From Colwellia sp. BRX10-3 (GTDB lineage: Bacteria; Pseudomonadota; Gammaproteobacteria; Enterobacterales; Alteromonadaceae): a stretch of 64,000 nucleotides of DNA. Of this stretch, positions 7,241 through 18,200 are shown piece after piece; within the stretch, counting starts at the first letter, position 1, and the number at the start of each line of letters is the position of its first letter. Location of the stretch: the NCBI RefSeq assembly GCF_014077505.1, contig NZ_JACGWA010000004.1:62001-126000 (forward strand). The letters are read 5' to 3'. The position numbers were made by a program, and so were the translations under genes. The notes under the pieces were generated by a model. The model saw nothing but the letters and a program-made list of their open reading frames with translations, was not told where the DNA came from and searched no databases.

Positions 7241-9694
7241 ATGCAACTTTCTCCTGATCAAATTCCTGAACTAGCACAATTACCAGATGCTACAAGCGGC
7301 TTTCTTTTGACGCGAAGCGCTAGTGATCGCAATAATCATATTGAAATTACCTTATGGCTGAAAATGCCACAAGCTGTGGTGCAATTGATTATTGATAACG
7401 AACGGGCCGTTTTTTTTGTTGAAGTGAGTGACGTTAACCATGCAAGAAGTGTTTTAGCTAAACAAGGCATTGCTGTTGACGAAATAAAGCCGGTAGCGTT
7501 GAAGGCATTTAATCAAGCAGCGGTTGCCGCTGTATATTTTCTAACCTTACGAGGTTTTTATCAAGCGCGTGAGGCGTTAAAGCAACAAGGTATTAAGTGC
7601 TACGAAGACGATATTCGACCGGATGATCGTTTTTTAATGGAGCGATTTATTACCGCTGATATCACTTTTGGTGGTAAAGAAGTTAATTTGAACTTAGCCG
7701 ATAACCAACATTATCGGCGCTTTGAGCAGGTTAAATGTAAACGTATTGATAAAGCACAGCAAACTGATATTGAACTCTCGACCGTATCGCTTGATATAGA
7801 ATGTTCAATGTCAGGTGAGTTATATTCCATCGGCTTATATAGCGAGCAGTGTCAGCAAGTATTAATGATTGCCAATGAACAAGAAATAGCCCGTGAACAA
7901 GTTACCCAAAGCGATATTGATATTATATGGCAAGCCGATGAACGACAATTACTCGTAAGTTTATTAGCATGGTTTACTCAGCATGATCCCGATATTATTA
8001 TCGGCTGGAACGTGATCAACTTTGATTTTGACTTATTACAAAAGCGTTATAACTTACATGGGCTTAAGTTTGCGATTGGTCGAGACGGAAAAGTGCCTTA
8101 TTGGCGAAAAAATCAAGCCAGTGATCAACAATTTATTGAAATTAATGGCCGGGTGGTGCTAGATGGTATCGACTTATTAAAAACGGCAACTTATAACTTT
8201 CCTAGTTTTTCACTCGATAATGTTGCTAATACGCTATTAGGTATTGGTAAAAAAGTTGATGACGTTGATAACCGACTACAAGAAATAACCGATAACTTTC
8301 ATCACAATAAAACCGCATTGGCGATTTATAATTTAGAGGATTGTCGCTTAGTGCGGTTAATTTTTAAGCATACTCAGTTATTAGAATTTGCCATGCTTAG
8401 GGCACAGTTAACTGGTTTGTCCATTGATAGATTCGGTGGCTCAGTAGCCGCTTTTACTAATTTATATCTACCAAAGTTACATCGCAGTGGTTATGTTGCG
8501 CCTAACATGGGTGATGGCGATCAAGGTTTTGAATCTCCGGGCGGCTTTGTGATGGACTCTACCCCTGGGCTTTATCAAAATGTGTTGGTGTTAGATTTTA
8601 AAAGCCTATACCCCAGTATTATCCGCAGTTTTAATATTGACCCTATGGGCTTGATTGAAGGTTTAAAGTCACCAGAAAAAGCGATAGAGGGCTTTGATGG
8701 TGCTTATTTCTCAAGAGAACAACATTTTTTACCTGGCATAATAACTGAGCTTTGGAAAGAGCGTGATATCGCGAAAAAAGATAAGAATGCAGCCTTATCG
8801 CAAGCAATAAAAATTATCATGAATTCATTTTATGGTGTTTTAGGCTCAACAGGCTGTCGATTCTTTGATCCCCGTTTATCAGGCTCTATTACTAAACGCA
8901 GCCACAGCATACTAAAAACCACAAAAGCTTGGATTGAAGCGAAAGGTTATCAAGTTATTTATGGTGATACCGATTCGATATTTGTTCATGCCGGTGATGA
9001 TCAAAGTGCAGAAAATAGCAGGGCACTTGGTAAAACCTTACAAGATTATATTAATCAGAAGTGGCAAAAATTACTCAAAGAACAATTCAATATTGTTAGT
9101 GAGCTTGATATTGAATTTGAAACTCATTTTAGTAAATTTTTAATGCCAACCATTCGTGGTCAAGACATAGGTACAAAAAAGCGCTACGCAGGCTTAGTGC
9201 AAAATGGTGATGAACAAGAGTTAATTTTTAAAGGTTTGGAAAGTGTGCGTACTGATTGGACTGAATTGGCAAAACAATTTCAACGCACCTTGTATATGAA
9301 AGTTTTTAATGACGAACCTGTCGCAGATTACATAAAAGAAATGGTCGCTAATACTTTAGCGGGTAAGCACGATGATTTACTCTATTATCGCAAGCGATTA
9401 CGTAGAAAACTCGAGCTTTATGTCAAGAATGTACCGCCACATGTGCGAGCTGCTAGGCTAGCTGATGAAATATATCAGCAACAGGGAAAACCGCTTAAGT
9501 ATCAAAATAAAGGTTGGATTGAATATGTGATGACCACCAATGGCCCCCAAGCCAGAGGCTGTCAGAGTGCAGCCTTAGACTATCAATTTTACATTGACCG
9601 ACAATTATTGTCGGTAGCCGATGCTATTTTACCTTTTATTAATACCAGTTTTGACGAGATAACAAATAGCCAAATGAATTTGTTTGAGCGTTAA
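7241..9694 (+). CDS. polB: DNA polymerase II (family B)
   Basis: 817 residues, slightly longer than E. coli Pol II (783). The 3'-5' exonuclease motif I SLDIEC is near residue 183. Polymerase motif A DFKSLYPSIIRSF is near 452 and motif C YGDTDSIF near 573. KIIMNSFYGVLGS is the family B motif B. It acts in translesion synthesis and replication restart. Transcription starts divergently from dinG under the LexA-type box at 7199-7214. A hairpin-free AT-rich gap of about 210 bp separates it from metC. All key residues are present, so it should be active. Confidence 0.97.
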   Translation: MQLSPDQIPELAQLPDATSGFLLTRSASDRNNHIEITLWLKMPQAVVQLIIDNERAVFFVEVSDVNHARSVLAKQGIAVDEIKPVALKAFNQAAVAAVYFLTLRGFYQAREALKQQGIKCYEDDIRPDDRFLMERFITADITFGGKEVNLNLADNQHYRRFEQVKCKRIDKAQQTDIELSTVSLDIECSMSGELYSIGLYSEQCQQVLMIANEQEIAREQVTQSDIDIIWQADERQLLVSLLAWFTQHDPDIIIGWNVINFDFDLLQKRYNLHGLKFAIGRDGKVPYWRKNQASDQQFIEINGRVVLDGIDLLKTATYNFPSFSLDNVANTLLGIGKKVDDVDNRLQEITDNFHHNKTALAIYNLEDCRLVRLIFKHTQLLEFAMLRAQLTGLSIDRFGGSVAAFTNLYLPKLHRSGYVAPNMGDGDQGFESPGGFVMDSTPGLYQNVLVLDFKSLYPSIIRSFNIDPMGLIEGLKSPEKAIEGFDGAYFSREQHFLPGIITELWKERDIAKKDKNAALSQAIKIIMNSFYGVLGSTGCRFFDPRLSGSITKRSHSILKTTKAWIEAKGYQVIYGDTDSIFVHAGDDQSAENSRALGKTLQDYINQKWQKLLKEQFNIVSELDIEFETHFSKFLMPTIRGQDIGTKKRYAGLVQNGDEQELIFKGLESVRTDWTELAKQFQRTLYMKVFNDEPVADYIKEMVANTLAGKHDDLLYYRKRLRRKLELYVKNVPPHVRAARLADEIYQQQGKPLKYQNKGWIEYVMTTNGPQARGCQSAALDYQFYIDRQLLSVADAILPFINTSFDEITNSQMNLFER

Positions 9695-9907
9695 TACCGA
9701 TAGCTGAATACTTCTCCTGTGTTATTAATTGTGAAGAAAAGAAAGGCTATCAATGCGCTTAATACTGATGACTACTATGTTATGACAAAATAAACCGTGC
9801 TTCTTTGCTTGATTCACGATATAAATATTATAGATGGCTAGATAGCTATAGTTGTTTTTATCGAGCGATGCCTAAATAATTGTTTAATCCAGGAATGTAA
9901 CCTAGAC

Positions 9908-11086
9908 ATGAAAAAAGAAACAAAACTCATTAATGCTGGCCGCAAAAGCCAATGGACACGTGGTGTAGTTAATCCGCCAGTAGAACGTGCTTCTACGGTA
10001 GTTTTTAATTCTGTTAAAGAAATGAAACATGCGACAGCAAATAAAACTAATCAGGTTTTGTTTTATGGTAGGCGCGGTACATCAACGTCATTTGCTTTTA
10101 GTGATGCTATGACCGACTTAGAAGGCGGTGCAGGCTGTGCAATATATCCCTCGGGTACTGCCGCGATTACTAATGCTATTTTGGCGTTTGTTAAAACTGG
10201 TGATCATATACTCATGGTTGATACGGCTTACGAACCAACGCGCGATTATTGCGATAAAATATTGGCCAAATTGGGTATTGAAATCACCTATTATGATCCA
10301 CTCATTGGTAAAGGTATTGAGTCATTAATTAAAAGCAATACTCGCATTGTTTTTCTTGAATCTCCCGGTTCTATTACCATGGAAGTACAAGACGTACCTG
10401 CCATTGCAGAAGTGGCACACCGCCACGATTGTATCGTGATGTTAGATAACACTTGGTCTGCGGGAGTAAACTTTCAACCCTTTGATTACGGTGTTGATGT
10501 TTCAATTCAAGCCGCAACAAAATACATTGTTGGCCACTCAGATGTGATGCTCGGTACGGCAACGGCAAATACTGAGCATTGGCCACAATTACGTGAAAGC
10601 AGCTATATTATGGGGCAATGTACTTCGCCTGATGATTTATACCTTGCCATGCGCGGTATTAGAACATTAAATGTGCGTTTACAGCAGCATCAAGCCAGTG
10701 CACTGAAAATTGCCGATTGGTTGTCATCACGCCCAGAGGTAGAAACCATTTTACACCCGGCATTACCTTCTTGCCCTGGTCATGAAGAATTTAAACGTGA
10801 TTTTACTGGCTCAAATGGTTTATTTTCTTTTGTATTAAATAAAGGCAACCAAGCAGCATTAACCGCATTTTTAGATGGCTTGGAGCATTTTAAGATGGGT
10901 TATTCGTGGGGTGGCTTTGAAAGTCTTATTTTGGGTATTTCAAACGTTAACAATATGCGTACTGCCACAACTTGGCAGTATAAATTTCCGTTAATTCGTT
11001 TACATGTTGGTTTGGAAAATGTTGATGATTTAATTGACGATTTGGAACAAGGCTTTTCGCGTTTTAATGCCGCATTAACGCCGTAG
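9908..11086 (+). CDS. metC: cystathionine beta-lyase (PLP enzyme)
   Basis: 392 residues, close to E. coli MetC. It converts cystathionine to homocysteine, pyruvate and ammonia in methionine synthesis. The Cys/Met-metabolism PLP fold is evident: YGRRGTSTSFAFSDAM near the start, IYPSGTAAITNAILAF for phosphate binding, MLDNTWSAG for the cofactor aspartate, and SIQAATKYIVGHSD carrying the PLP lysine near residue 205. The segment WGGFESLI near the C-terminus is typical of MetC rather than MetB. It is a single-gene unit closed by a strong terminator at 11126-11155. No MetJ box was recognised upstream. Confidence 0.95.
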   Translation: MKKETKLINAGRKSQWTRGVVNPPVERASTVVFNSVKEMKHATANKTNQVLFYGRRGTSTSFAFSDAMTDLEGGAGCAIYPSGTAAITNAILAFVKTGDHILMVDTAYEPTRDYCDKILAKLGIEITYYDPLIGKGIESLIKSNTRIVFLESPGSITMEVQDVPAIAEVAHRHDCIVMLDNTWSAGVNFQPFDYGVDVSIQAATKYIVGHSDVMLGTATANTEHWPQLRESSYIMGQCTSPDDLYLAMRGIRTLNVRLQQHQASALKIADWLSSRPEVETILHPALPSCPGHEEFKRDFTGSNGLFSFVLNKGNQAALTAFLDGLEHFKMGYSWGGFESLILGISNVNNMRTATTWQYKFPLIRLHVGLENVDDLIDDLEQGFSRFNAALTP

Positions 11087-11125
11087 GTTAAACGTTTAGT
11101 TTTCTTTTAAAGCCAATAGATGCAA

Positions 11126-11155
11126 AACGCCGAGTAGGTTACTCGGCGTTTTTTT
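11126..11155. terminator. strong terminator after metC
   Basis: Perfect 11-bp stem AACGCCGAGTA / TACTCGGCGTT with a three-base loop and a T-tract on the + strand. It lies between convergent metC and the phosphatase gene and could serve both strands. Confidence 0.9.
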
Positions 11156-11202
11156 GTGTTTATTTAAGTAAAATTTTAGTTAAACTTTATGTATAAACAG
11201 TT

Positions 11203-12633
11203 TTAATCTTTACCTAACAAGGTGAAAATTTTCTTGCCTATATCGGTATTGTCTTGAAAGCCGTTAAACATTTCACTGCCTTTACCAAAAGCAAATACCG
11301 GTACATCAATACCAGTATGCGTGCCCGATGGGCTTATAGAACCCCAACCAGTATTTGTTTTCATATCAATTATTTTCGTAATAACGTTAAGTACTGATTG
11401 ATGATTTTTAGGTGTTCTTTTGCCTTTTTTATCGGCAGCAGATAATAAATTAAATTGCTTTACGATATCTTGGTCAATAAGTTTAGCTTGCTGTAAATTA
11501 TTTAAATCCAGAGTCGATATTTCGAATGACAGTAACTCATTAACCTGTGCCAAGGTTAACTCCTCGTCAGTAAATTTCAGCGCTATTGTTTTTGGTGACA
11601 TGGTCATGGTTCTTAAAAACTCAGGTTTCCATAGATACTTACTATTAATGTTAGGATCTGAACGTTCAGTTTTTTTACCAATAGTTAACCCTCCAGTACT
11701 ATGGTCGGCGGTGATCACCACTAAAGTATCTGGATTTTCTGCAACATAGGTCTCAAGGTATTCAATAGTTTTTGCTAAATCGTCCATTTCCGCCATGGCT
11801 GCAGCAATATCCCTAGCATGCCCACCATAATCAATTTGACTACCTTCAACTAACAGAAAAAAACCATCTTTGTTTTCTAATTGTTTTGTTGCCGCTTGCG
11901 TCATCAGTAATAAACGATGCTTGTTCGTGTCATCTAATGCCCAGGGTAAATTGGTTTTATCAAATAAACCTAATACCGGTTTATTTTTAGGAATAGTGTT
12001 TATTTCACTATATTTATCAATATAGTGAAAGCCAGACTCAATAAATTCATTGACAAGGTTTCTATCTTTACGGATAAAATATTCCCAGCCACCACCAAAA
12101 TATAAGTCCGCTTTTATCCCATCATCAATATAACTGTCGGCGATAGCGTTGTAGTTATAGCGATGGACATTATGTGCCAAATAAGAAGCAGGTGTAGCGT
12201 GATTTATCTGAACGGTAACCACAACACCGGTTTTTTTACCCTTTTGTTTAGCATACTCTAAAACAGTTTCAATGGGCTGTCTGTTGATATCTAAACCGAT
12301 AGCATTATTATAGGTTTTAACGCCCGTAGATAAGGCAGTAGCGCTCGCCGCAGAGTCAGTAATATAACCTGACTCAGGGGCTGGGTAGGTGCTACTTGTA
12401 CCTTTAAAATTACGATCAAAAACAGTTTTTTCAATTTCTGGTGTTTTTGGATCGTCATTATAATACCGATAAGCAGAAGTATAGGCTGGGCCCATACCGT
12501 CACCAACAACCATAATAATATTTTTTGGTGTGTTATCAGCACTAGTGTGTACCGGAATATGGTTAGTCGCTTGGAGCTGGCTACAAGATATTATCAAAAG
12601 ACTGGTTAATAAGGTTGGAATGAACTTTTTCAT
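11203..12633 (-). CDS. alkaline phosphatase, predicted lipoprotein
   Basis: 476 residues of the PhoA-type alkaline phosphatase superfamily. The N-terminus MKKFIPTLLTSLLIISC is a lipoprotein signal peptide with lipobox IIS-C17. Metal-site D45 is in MVVGDGMG, the nucleophile S94 in TDSAASATA, then VEGSQIDYGGHARD and TADHSTGG, with a late THTG metal ligand. It should remove phosphate from monoesters at the cell surface or in the periplasm. It is last in a leftward unit after the regulator and a secreted phosphoesterase-fold enzyme, which suggests it dephosphorylates nucleotides before nucleoside uptake (inference). No pho box was recognised. Confidence 0.93.
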   Translation of the reverse strand: MKKFIPTLLTSLLIISCSQLQATNHIPVHTSADNTPKNIIMVVGDGMGPAYTSAYRYYNDDPKTPEIEKTVFDRNFKGTSSTYPAPESGYITDSAASATALSTGVKTYNNAIGLDINRQPIETVLEYAKQKGKKTGVVVTVQINHATPASYLAHNVHRYNYNAIADSYIDDGIKADLYFGGGWEYFIRKDRNLVNEFIESGFHYIDKYSEINTIPKNKPVLGLFDKTNLPWALDDTNKHRLLLMTQAATKQLENKDGFFLLVEGSQIDYGGHARDIAAAMAEMDDLAKTIEYLETYVAENPDTLVVITADHSTGGLTIGKKTERSDPNINSKYLWKPEFLRTMTMSPKTIALKFTDEELTLAQVNELLSFEISTLDLNNLQQAKLIDQDIVKQFNLLSAADKKGKRTPKNHQSVLNVITKIIDMKTNTGWGSISPSGTHTGIDVPVFAFGKGSEMFNGFQDNTDIGKKIFTLLGKD

Positions 12634-12664
12634 ATTTATATCCGCTAACTTTATAGGTAAATAT

Positions 12665-12695
12665 AGCCACTTAATTATGTTTATATTAAGTGGTT
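12665..12695 (-). other. hairpin between two co-oriented hydrolase genes
   Basis: CCACTTAAT at 12667-12675 pairs perfectly with ATTAAGTGG at 12685-12693; flanking pairs extend the stem by two. It has no T-tract on the transcribed (minus) strand, so it is more likely an mRNA-processing or partial attenuation signal than a full terminator. Confidence 0.45.
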
Positions 12696-12710
12696 ATTTG
12701 TTCTGATACA

Positions 12711-13913
12711 TTATTTTTTAAACGTCACATCAACCCATACGAGTCGGTGATCTGACGAAGCGGCACGGTCTTTAATTAAACGAAATTCTGCTTCGCTTTC
12801 TTTTGGCCAAAATATACCTGAGTTTAGTACGTTGAGTTGCGCTTTTGCCGGCAAAACATAATCGGCTCGCATGCCCCAAAATGCCGTATGATATTTAGCA
12901 TTTGGATTATCCTTTCGGTGTAACTGTCCACCTTCGCTAATAGGTTTAGGATCAATAACACGAGGGTGATTTATTAAGCGATGAATGCCAGATTTTATAG
13001 CATTACCATCTACAGCATCAGCATTTAAATCCCCTAATATAACAAAAGCTTTATCTTGAGCTAAACCACCAAAATTCTTATTGTCATCATAAATATAACT
13101 GGCAGCACTTGGGGTTAGATAATCACTCCAAAACCGTATTTCATCAAAGTTTCGTTTACCGTTTCTGTCTTCGGGGCCGTCAAATACCGGCGGGGTGGGA
13201 TGGCTAGCCAAAATATGCAATTCATTACCATTTACATTAAGTGGTATATCCCAGTGAGATTTAGACGACAGTCTGAAATTATTCCATGCTTGTTCATTAT
13301 ACCAAGGTATTTTTGATTCAGGATTTACTGGTATTAAAGCATCGGGCATATCACGCCATTTAAATAGCTGAAATGTTCTAATTTTATCTTCAACAATAGG
13401 GTGTTTAGATAACAATGCCATGGCGAAATGCCCTGAAAAAAGTCCATAACCGTAAGCATCGTTAGGTAACTCACCTACTTTATTATCGTTATTGAAATCA
13501 TAACCAGTAGCAACACCGGTATTAACGGGTCCTTGATAAAAATAGGGGTAATCAACAGCAGCATTACCTTGCTGACTTTTTGTCAAATATTGTGCTAAAA
13601 AGCGTTTTAATGATTGATGTGTAGGATCATTGCCATCAAATTCATTCAATAAAATAATATCAGGGTTTACTCGTTGAATAATCTCAGCAATATTTTTGAT
13701 CTGCTGATGATCATTTGCTAATGCTGTCGCTAATTCTTTACCTGTGGGCTTACGCTCTTTACCTAATTTTGATGGTAAATAGTTCAGGGCCTCCATGCTG
13801 ACATTGAAGGTGGCTATACGTAAACTTGACGGTGAATTATTTGATGTTTCTGACATAGCTATACCCGAATATACTAACAACATAGTTGCTAATAAACTTG
13901 TTAACACTCTCAT
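12711..13913 (-). CDS. secreted endonuclease/exonuclease/phosphatase-fold (EEP) enzyme
   Basis: I start it at the ATG at 13913 (400 residues), which has AGGAA seven bases upstream and begins directly with a signal peptide MRVLTSLLATMLLVYSGIAMS; an in-frame upstream start would overlap the regulator gene. EEP signature residues are present: the metal-binding E in DIILLNEFDGND, a mid-protein HPTPPVFDGPEDR, LGDLNADAVDG, and the terminal SDHRLVWVD general-base motif. The family includes DNases, phosphodiesterases and sphingomyelinases. An exported member beside a phosphatase and nucleoside genes points to nucleic-acid or nucleotide breakdown; that substrate is inferred. Confidence 0.88.
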   Translation of the reverse strand: MRVLTSLLATMLLVYSGIAMSETSNNSPSSLRIATFNVSMEALNYLPSKLGKERKPTGKELATALANDHQQIKNIAEIIQRVNPDIILLNEFDGNDPTHQSLKRFLAQYLTKSQQGNAAVDYPYFYQGPVNTGVATGYDFNNDNKVGELPNDAYGYGLFSGHFAMALLSKHPIVEDKIRTFQLFKWRDMPDALIPVNPESKIPWYNEQAWNNFRLSSKSHWDIPLNVNGNELHILASHPTPPVFDGPEDRNGKRNFDEIRFWSDYLTPSAASYIYDDNKNFGGLAQDKAFVILGDLNADAVDGNAIKSGIHRLINHPRVIDPKPISEGGQLHRKDNPNAKYHTAFWGMRADYVLPAKAQLNVLNSGIFWPKESEAEFRLIKDRAASSDHRLVWVDVTFKK

Positions 13914-13921
13914 ATAAATTC

Positions 13922-14554
13922 CTACTTTAAACCGCAACCACGTAATATAAAATCAGTTAAAAACTCGGTTACTTCGGTAATATCATCTTCTTCGTAATCG
14001 GCACGATTCATAATGGTTAATATTTGTTGCTCAAAATCTGCATAATGTTGAGTAGAAGACCAAATTAAAAAAATGAGTTTTACGGGGTCAACATTTTTCA
14101 TTTCACCGCTGTCGATCCACACTTGAAATACTTTAGCTTTTTCCCTAACCCACTGGCGTAAATACGTGCGAGCAAAGTCTTTTAAGTGCAAAGCACCTTG
14201 TATGATTTCCATGGCGTAAATTTTAGACGCCTGTGGATGTTCAAAAGACATTTTTACTTTCGAAGCAATAAACTTTTCAATTGCAACGACAGGACCGTCG
14301 TTAATATCGAGTTCACCAATGCCTTGATCCCAAGTATCTAGCGTTAACTGCAATACCGCATGATAGATATTTTCTTTATTCTTGAAATAATACAATACGT
14401 TTGCTTTAGGTAAACCTGCACTATCAGCAATAGACTGAACGGTAGCACCTTTAAAGCCTTGTAGAATAAACTCTTTTTGGGCCGCTGCTAAAATAACAGC
14501 TTCACTTCGGGACCTAATACTTCCTTGCTTTTCATTGCTAGTATTGTTGCTCAC
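13922..14554 (-). CDS. RutR-like TetR-family transcriptional regulator
   Basis: 210 residues, GTG start with AAAGG upstream. The N-terminal TetR helix-turn-helix (about residues 17-62, ending LPKANVLYYFKNKE) is followed by a ligand domain that closely resembles E. coli RutR, with the shared segment LIFLIWSSTQHYADF (RutR has LIFMIWASTQHYADF from memory). RutR binds uracil or thymine and controls pyrimidine degradation. The gene leads the leftward unit regulator-EEP-phosphatase. Three sites resembling the RutR box TTGACCAnnTGGTCAA occur in this window at 14901, 18590 and 24139. So it is probably the local regulator of nucleoside use; the effector in this organism is unknown. Confidence 0.9.
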   Translation of the reverse strand: MSNNTSNEKQGSIRSRSEAVILAAAQKEFILQGFKGATVQSIADSAGLPKANVLYYFKNKENIYHAVLQLTLDTWDQGIGELDINDGPVVAIEKFIASKVKMSFEHPQASKIYAMEIIQGALHLKDFARTYLRQWVREKAKVFQVWIDSGEMKNVDPVKLIFLIWSSTQHYADFEQQILTIMNRADYEEDDITEVTEFLTDFILRGCGLK

Positions 14555-15238
14555 GTGAATAACCTTTCCATTGATGTTTTTAATATTTATTAAGGCTATT
14601 TTATTAGCTTAATATTACATTTTTTAGCTTATTCTATGCTGATAAAAAAAATAATTTTAAATATTAGCATTGTCAGCAATTTTACAAATTTAATGTGGTA
14701 TTTATATCGATTAATCAGTGTTTAATCGTAAAAAATTAGCTAGTTTAATTTAAATGTATTGTTAAGGCACTGTTTTAATACGTTTTGTATAATTAAATAA
14801 TAATTATTTGGTATATTTTAAATAAATTTCACTTGTGGTTAATTTATATAAATTAATACAGGCCTTTATAAACTTACTTAAAATCATACTTTATTTTATC
14901 TTGACCAAATGGTTTGTTTTTATGATTTTTTGCTATAGTTAAATTGTTTTTGCAACTATATCGTTATAAGTGTTTTTTGCATGCGTTTTAAATTTAAAGC
15001 TAGGTTGTTGTTATTAATACCTTTAAATGATTGAACTCTGTTTTTTTGATTCTTAAAATAAAGAAACGTAAATTATTAGAAAATTAGTTGTAAAAGTTTG
15101 TAATGAAAATGTAAGAAAACTCTGTTTTAATTTCGTTTGAATAAGCTTATAAAATAATAAGTAGATTAATAATTAGCCAAGTGAAACTTACATTAAACAT
15201 ATTACAAAACAAAAATTTAACTTATATCAAGGAATAAT
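14555..15238. other. 684-bp AT-rich divergent control region between the RutR-like regulator and TonB receptor genes
   Basis: No ORF was found. It contains one RutR-like operator (14901-14916), an imperfect dyad near 14581-14616 (TAATATTTATTAAGGCTA ... TAGCTTAATATTA) close to the regulator start, and the receptor ribosome-binding site AAGGA at 15229-15233. The operator is about 320-350 bp from both start codons, implying long untranslated leaders or distant promoters. Confidence 0.6.
14901..14916. promoter_or_regulatory. RutR-like operator upstream of the TonB receptor
   Basis: TTGACCAAATGGTTTG: the left arm matches TTGACCA fully and the right arm keeps TGGT. It is the weakest of the three sites. 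It lies in the region shared by the RutR-like gene and the TonB receptor gene, and its TTGACC could overlap a -35 element. Confidence 0.6.
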
Positions 15239-18200
15239 ATGATGAAAACTCATCGTCTCTCACTCATTACTGGCGCAGTTGTACTTGCGCTAGGATTGTC
15301 AACAGCAGCGTTTGCTAATAATACATCTTCTTCAATTAAAGGTGAAATTGTTGGTCCTCAAGGAAACGCAGCAGTTGGCACTTCAGTAACCTTAACCCAT
15401 GTTCCATCTGGAACGACTCGTACTGTTGTTGTTAACAACTCCGGCTTGTTTGGTGCTCAAGGTTTACGTGTTGGTGGCCCATATACCATTACAATTAATT
15501 CAAATAAATTTAAGAATAGAATCGTAAACGATGTTTATTTGAAATTAGGTGAACCACTTGATTTAAACTTTGCTTTAGATACTGATACAACAGAAACTAT
15601 TACTGTTACAGGTTCTAGCTTAACGGCTGCCGAATTTGGTTCTACAAGTCCAGCAACTCACTTTAACTTAGAAGATCTTGAAAACGCGGCATCCGCAGAT
15701 AGAGATATCAAAGATTTAGTTCGAGTAGACCCTCGTATTAATATCGGCGAAGCCAATGGTGAAGAAGCTATTATTTGTGCTGGTAGTAATCCACGCTCAA
15801 GTAGTTTAACCGTTGATGGCGTTCGTATGAACGATAGTTTTGGCTTAAATTATAATGGTTATCCAACTGTTCGTATGCCATTTTCTTTCAGTTCTTTAGA
15901 TCAAATTACTGTCGAAATAGCGCCATTTGGTGTTCAAGCTGGCGGTTTTACGGGTTGTAATATAAATGCCGTAACTAAATCTGGTACAAATGAATTACAC
16001 GGTAGCGTATTTTATGACTATTCAAGTGATTCACTTCGTGGTGATAAAATTGAAGGCGAAGATATTGATACCGGTAACTATACCGAAAAACGCTTTGGTT
16101 TTGACGTTGGTTTTCCTTTAATTCAAGATAAGTTATTCTTTTTTGGTGCCTATGAAAAGCTTGAAGGCGCGCAAATGTTTCAATATGACGCATTAGGCAA
16201 CCAAATATCGCAAGCTGAATTAGATCGTGCTATTCAAATTGCTCGCGATGTATATAATTATGATGCTGGTGGAACTCCATCATCAATGCCGGTAGAAGAT
16301 GAGAAAGTTCTAATTAAATTAGACTGGAACATTAATGACGAGCATCGTGCATCACTAGTTTATAATTATAATGATGGTTTTCGTTTAGACCAATCAGATG
16401 AACGTAATAATACTGTAACATTGAGCAATCATTTTTATGAAGTTGGTGCAAAACTTAATTCTATTGTTGGTTCACTTTATTCAGATTGGACGGATAACTT
16501 TTCAACAGAGTTAAGAGTCGGCCGAATTAAACTTGATAACCGTCAGCAGTCGCTTGATGCTGATAGTGGCTTTGGTGAAGTTCAAATTGAACGTATAAAT
16601 GGTGCCAGTATATATTTAGGTCCAGATGATTCTCGCCAATCTAATGCATTAAACTGGGAAAGTGAATCACTTAAATTTTCAGGTTCATATTATTTAGATA
16701 ACCATACTATTTCTGGCGGTTATGAGTTTGAAAACTTAAACGTATTTAATTTATTTATGCAACATACTGTTGGTGAATATCGTTTCAACGGATTAGATGA
16801 TTTTGAATCTGGTATGGCTGATGATATTTATTATAACAACTCGGCGGGTACAAATAACCCTGATGATGCAGCAGCTAATTTTGAATATGCAACACATGCT
16901 GCTTACATTCAAGACGAATACGTATTTGACGATGTGGATTTAACGATTGTGTTTGGTTTACGTTATGATTGGTACACCAGTGATGACAAGCCAAGATATA
17001 ACGAAATTTTTTCTGAAAGATATGATATGAGAAATGATCATACACTTGACGGTAAAAGTTTAATACAACCTCGCTTTGGTTTTAACTGGCGTGTTGAAGA
17101 CAACCTAGAAGTTCGTGGTGGCTTTGGTCTTTATTCTGGTGGTAATCCAAATGTATGGCTATCTAATTCATATTCAAACGATGGTATTACAAATATTGAT
17201 ACCTATCGTAGAGACTTTCAGTTATTAAACCCTGATGGTACACCAATTGACGGCCTATTTAGTGGTGCTGGCAATCCAATATATAACCCATTACAAGAAC
17301 AAGTTGATGAAGTAACTGCAAATGATCCATCTTTAGGGAATGAGCCTTCAGTAAATGCAATCGATGCTGATTTTGATATTCCGTCTGAGTGGAAATATAA
17401 CTTAGGTTTTACTTACACTACAGAAAGTGAATATATTATCCAAGGTGATATTCTATATTCTCAGAAAAAAGACAGTGCGATTATCAATGCGTTAAGTTGG
17501 GATAATGCTGGACGAACTGAAACTGCCGATGGTAGAGCGGTTTACGACTATGTTGTTGTCGGACAACGTGATAATGGCAGTGACATTAAGCGTAATTTCC
17601 GTAAGAGTGACTTAATATTAACTAACGCAAAAGAAGATGGTAAATCTACAACTATCTCTATTGCAGTAAAGAAAGAGTTTGATTTTGGTTTAGATGCTTC
17701 ATTTGGTTATGCTTATAATAAATCTGAAGATGTTTCACCAATGACTAGCGCCGTATCATTTTCTAACTTTACCGGTTTTGCAACGACAGATGCTCAAAAC
17801 CCTGGTTTAGCTACGTCGAATTATGAAACGCCGCATAGATTTACATTTAACTTACGTTATGCCACAGAGTTTGTTGATAACTATAGAACAACGTTCACTC
17901 TATTTGGCTCTCGCACACAGGGCAGACCAATGTCTTATGCGTTTGATGGTATGACTGTTGGTGCAACTGAATTTAGCAGTCGTAGACATTTACTTTACGT
18001 TCCAACGGGTATTGATGATCCAAATGTAAACTTTGCAGATGATTTTAATCACGATGAGTTTAACCAGTTTATTGATGCTGAAGGTTTAAAGCGTGGTGAA
18101 ACGGTTAAGCGTAATTCACATAATGCTTCTTGGCACACCCGTTTAGATTTCAAAATTGATCAACAATTACCAGGTTTCTATGAAGGCCATAAAGCAAGTG

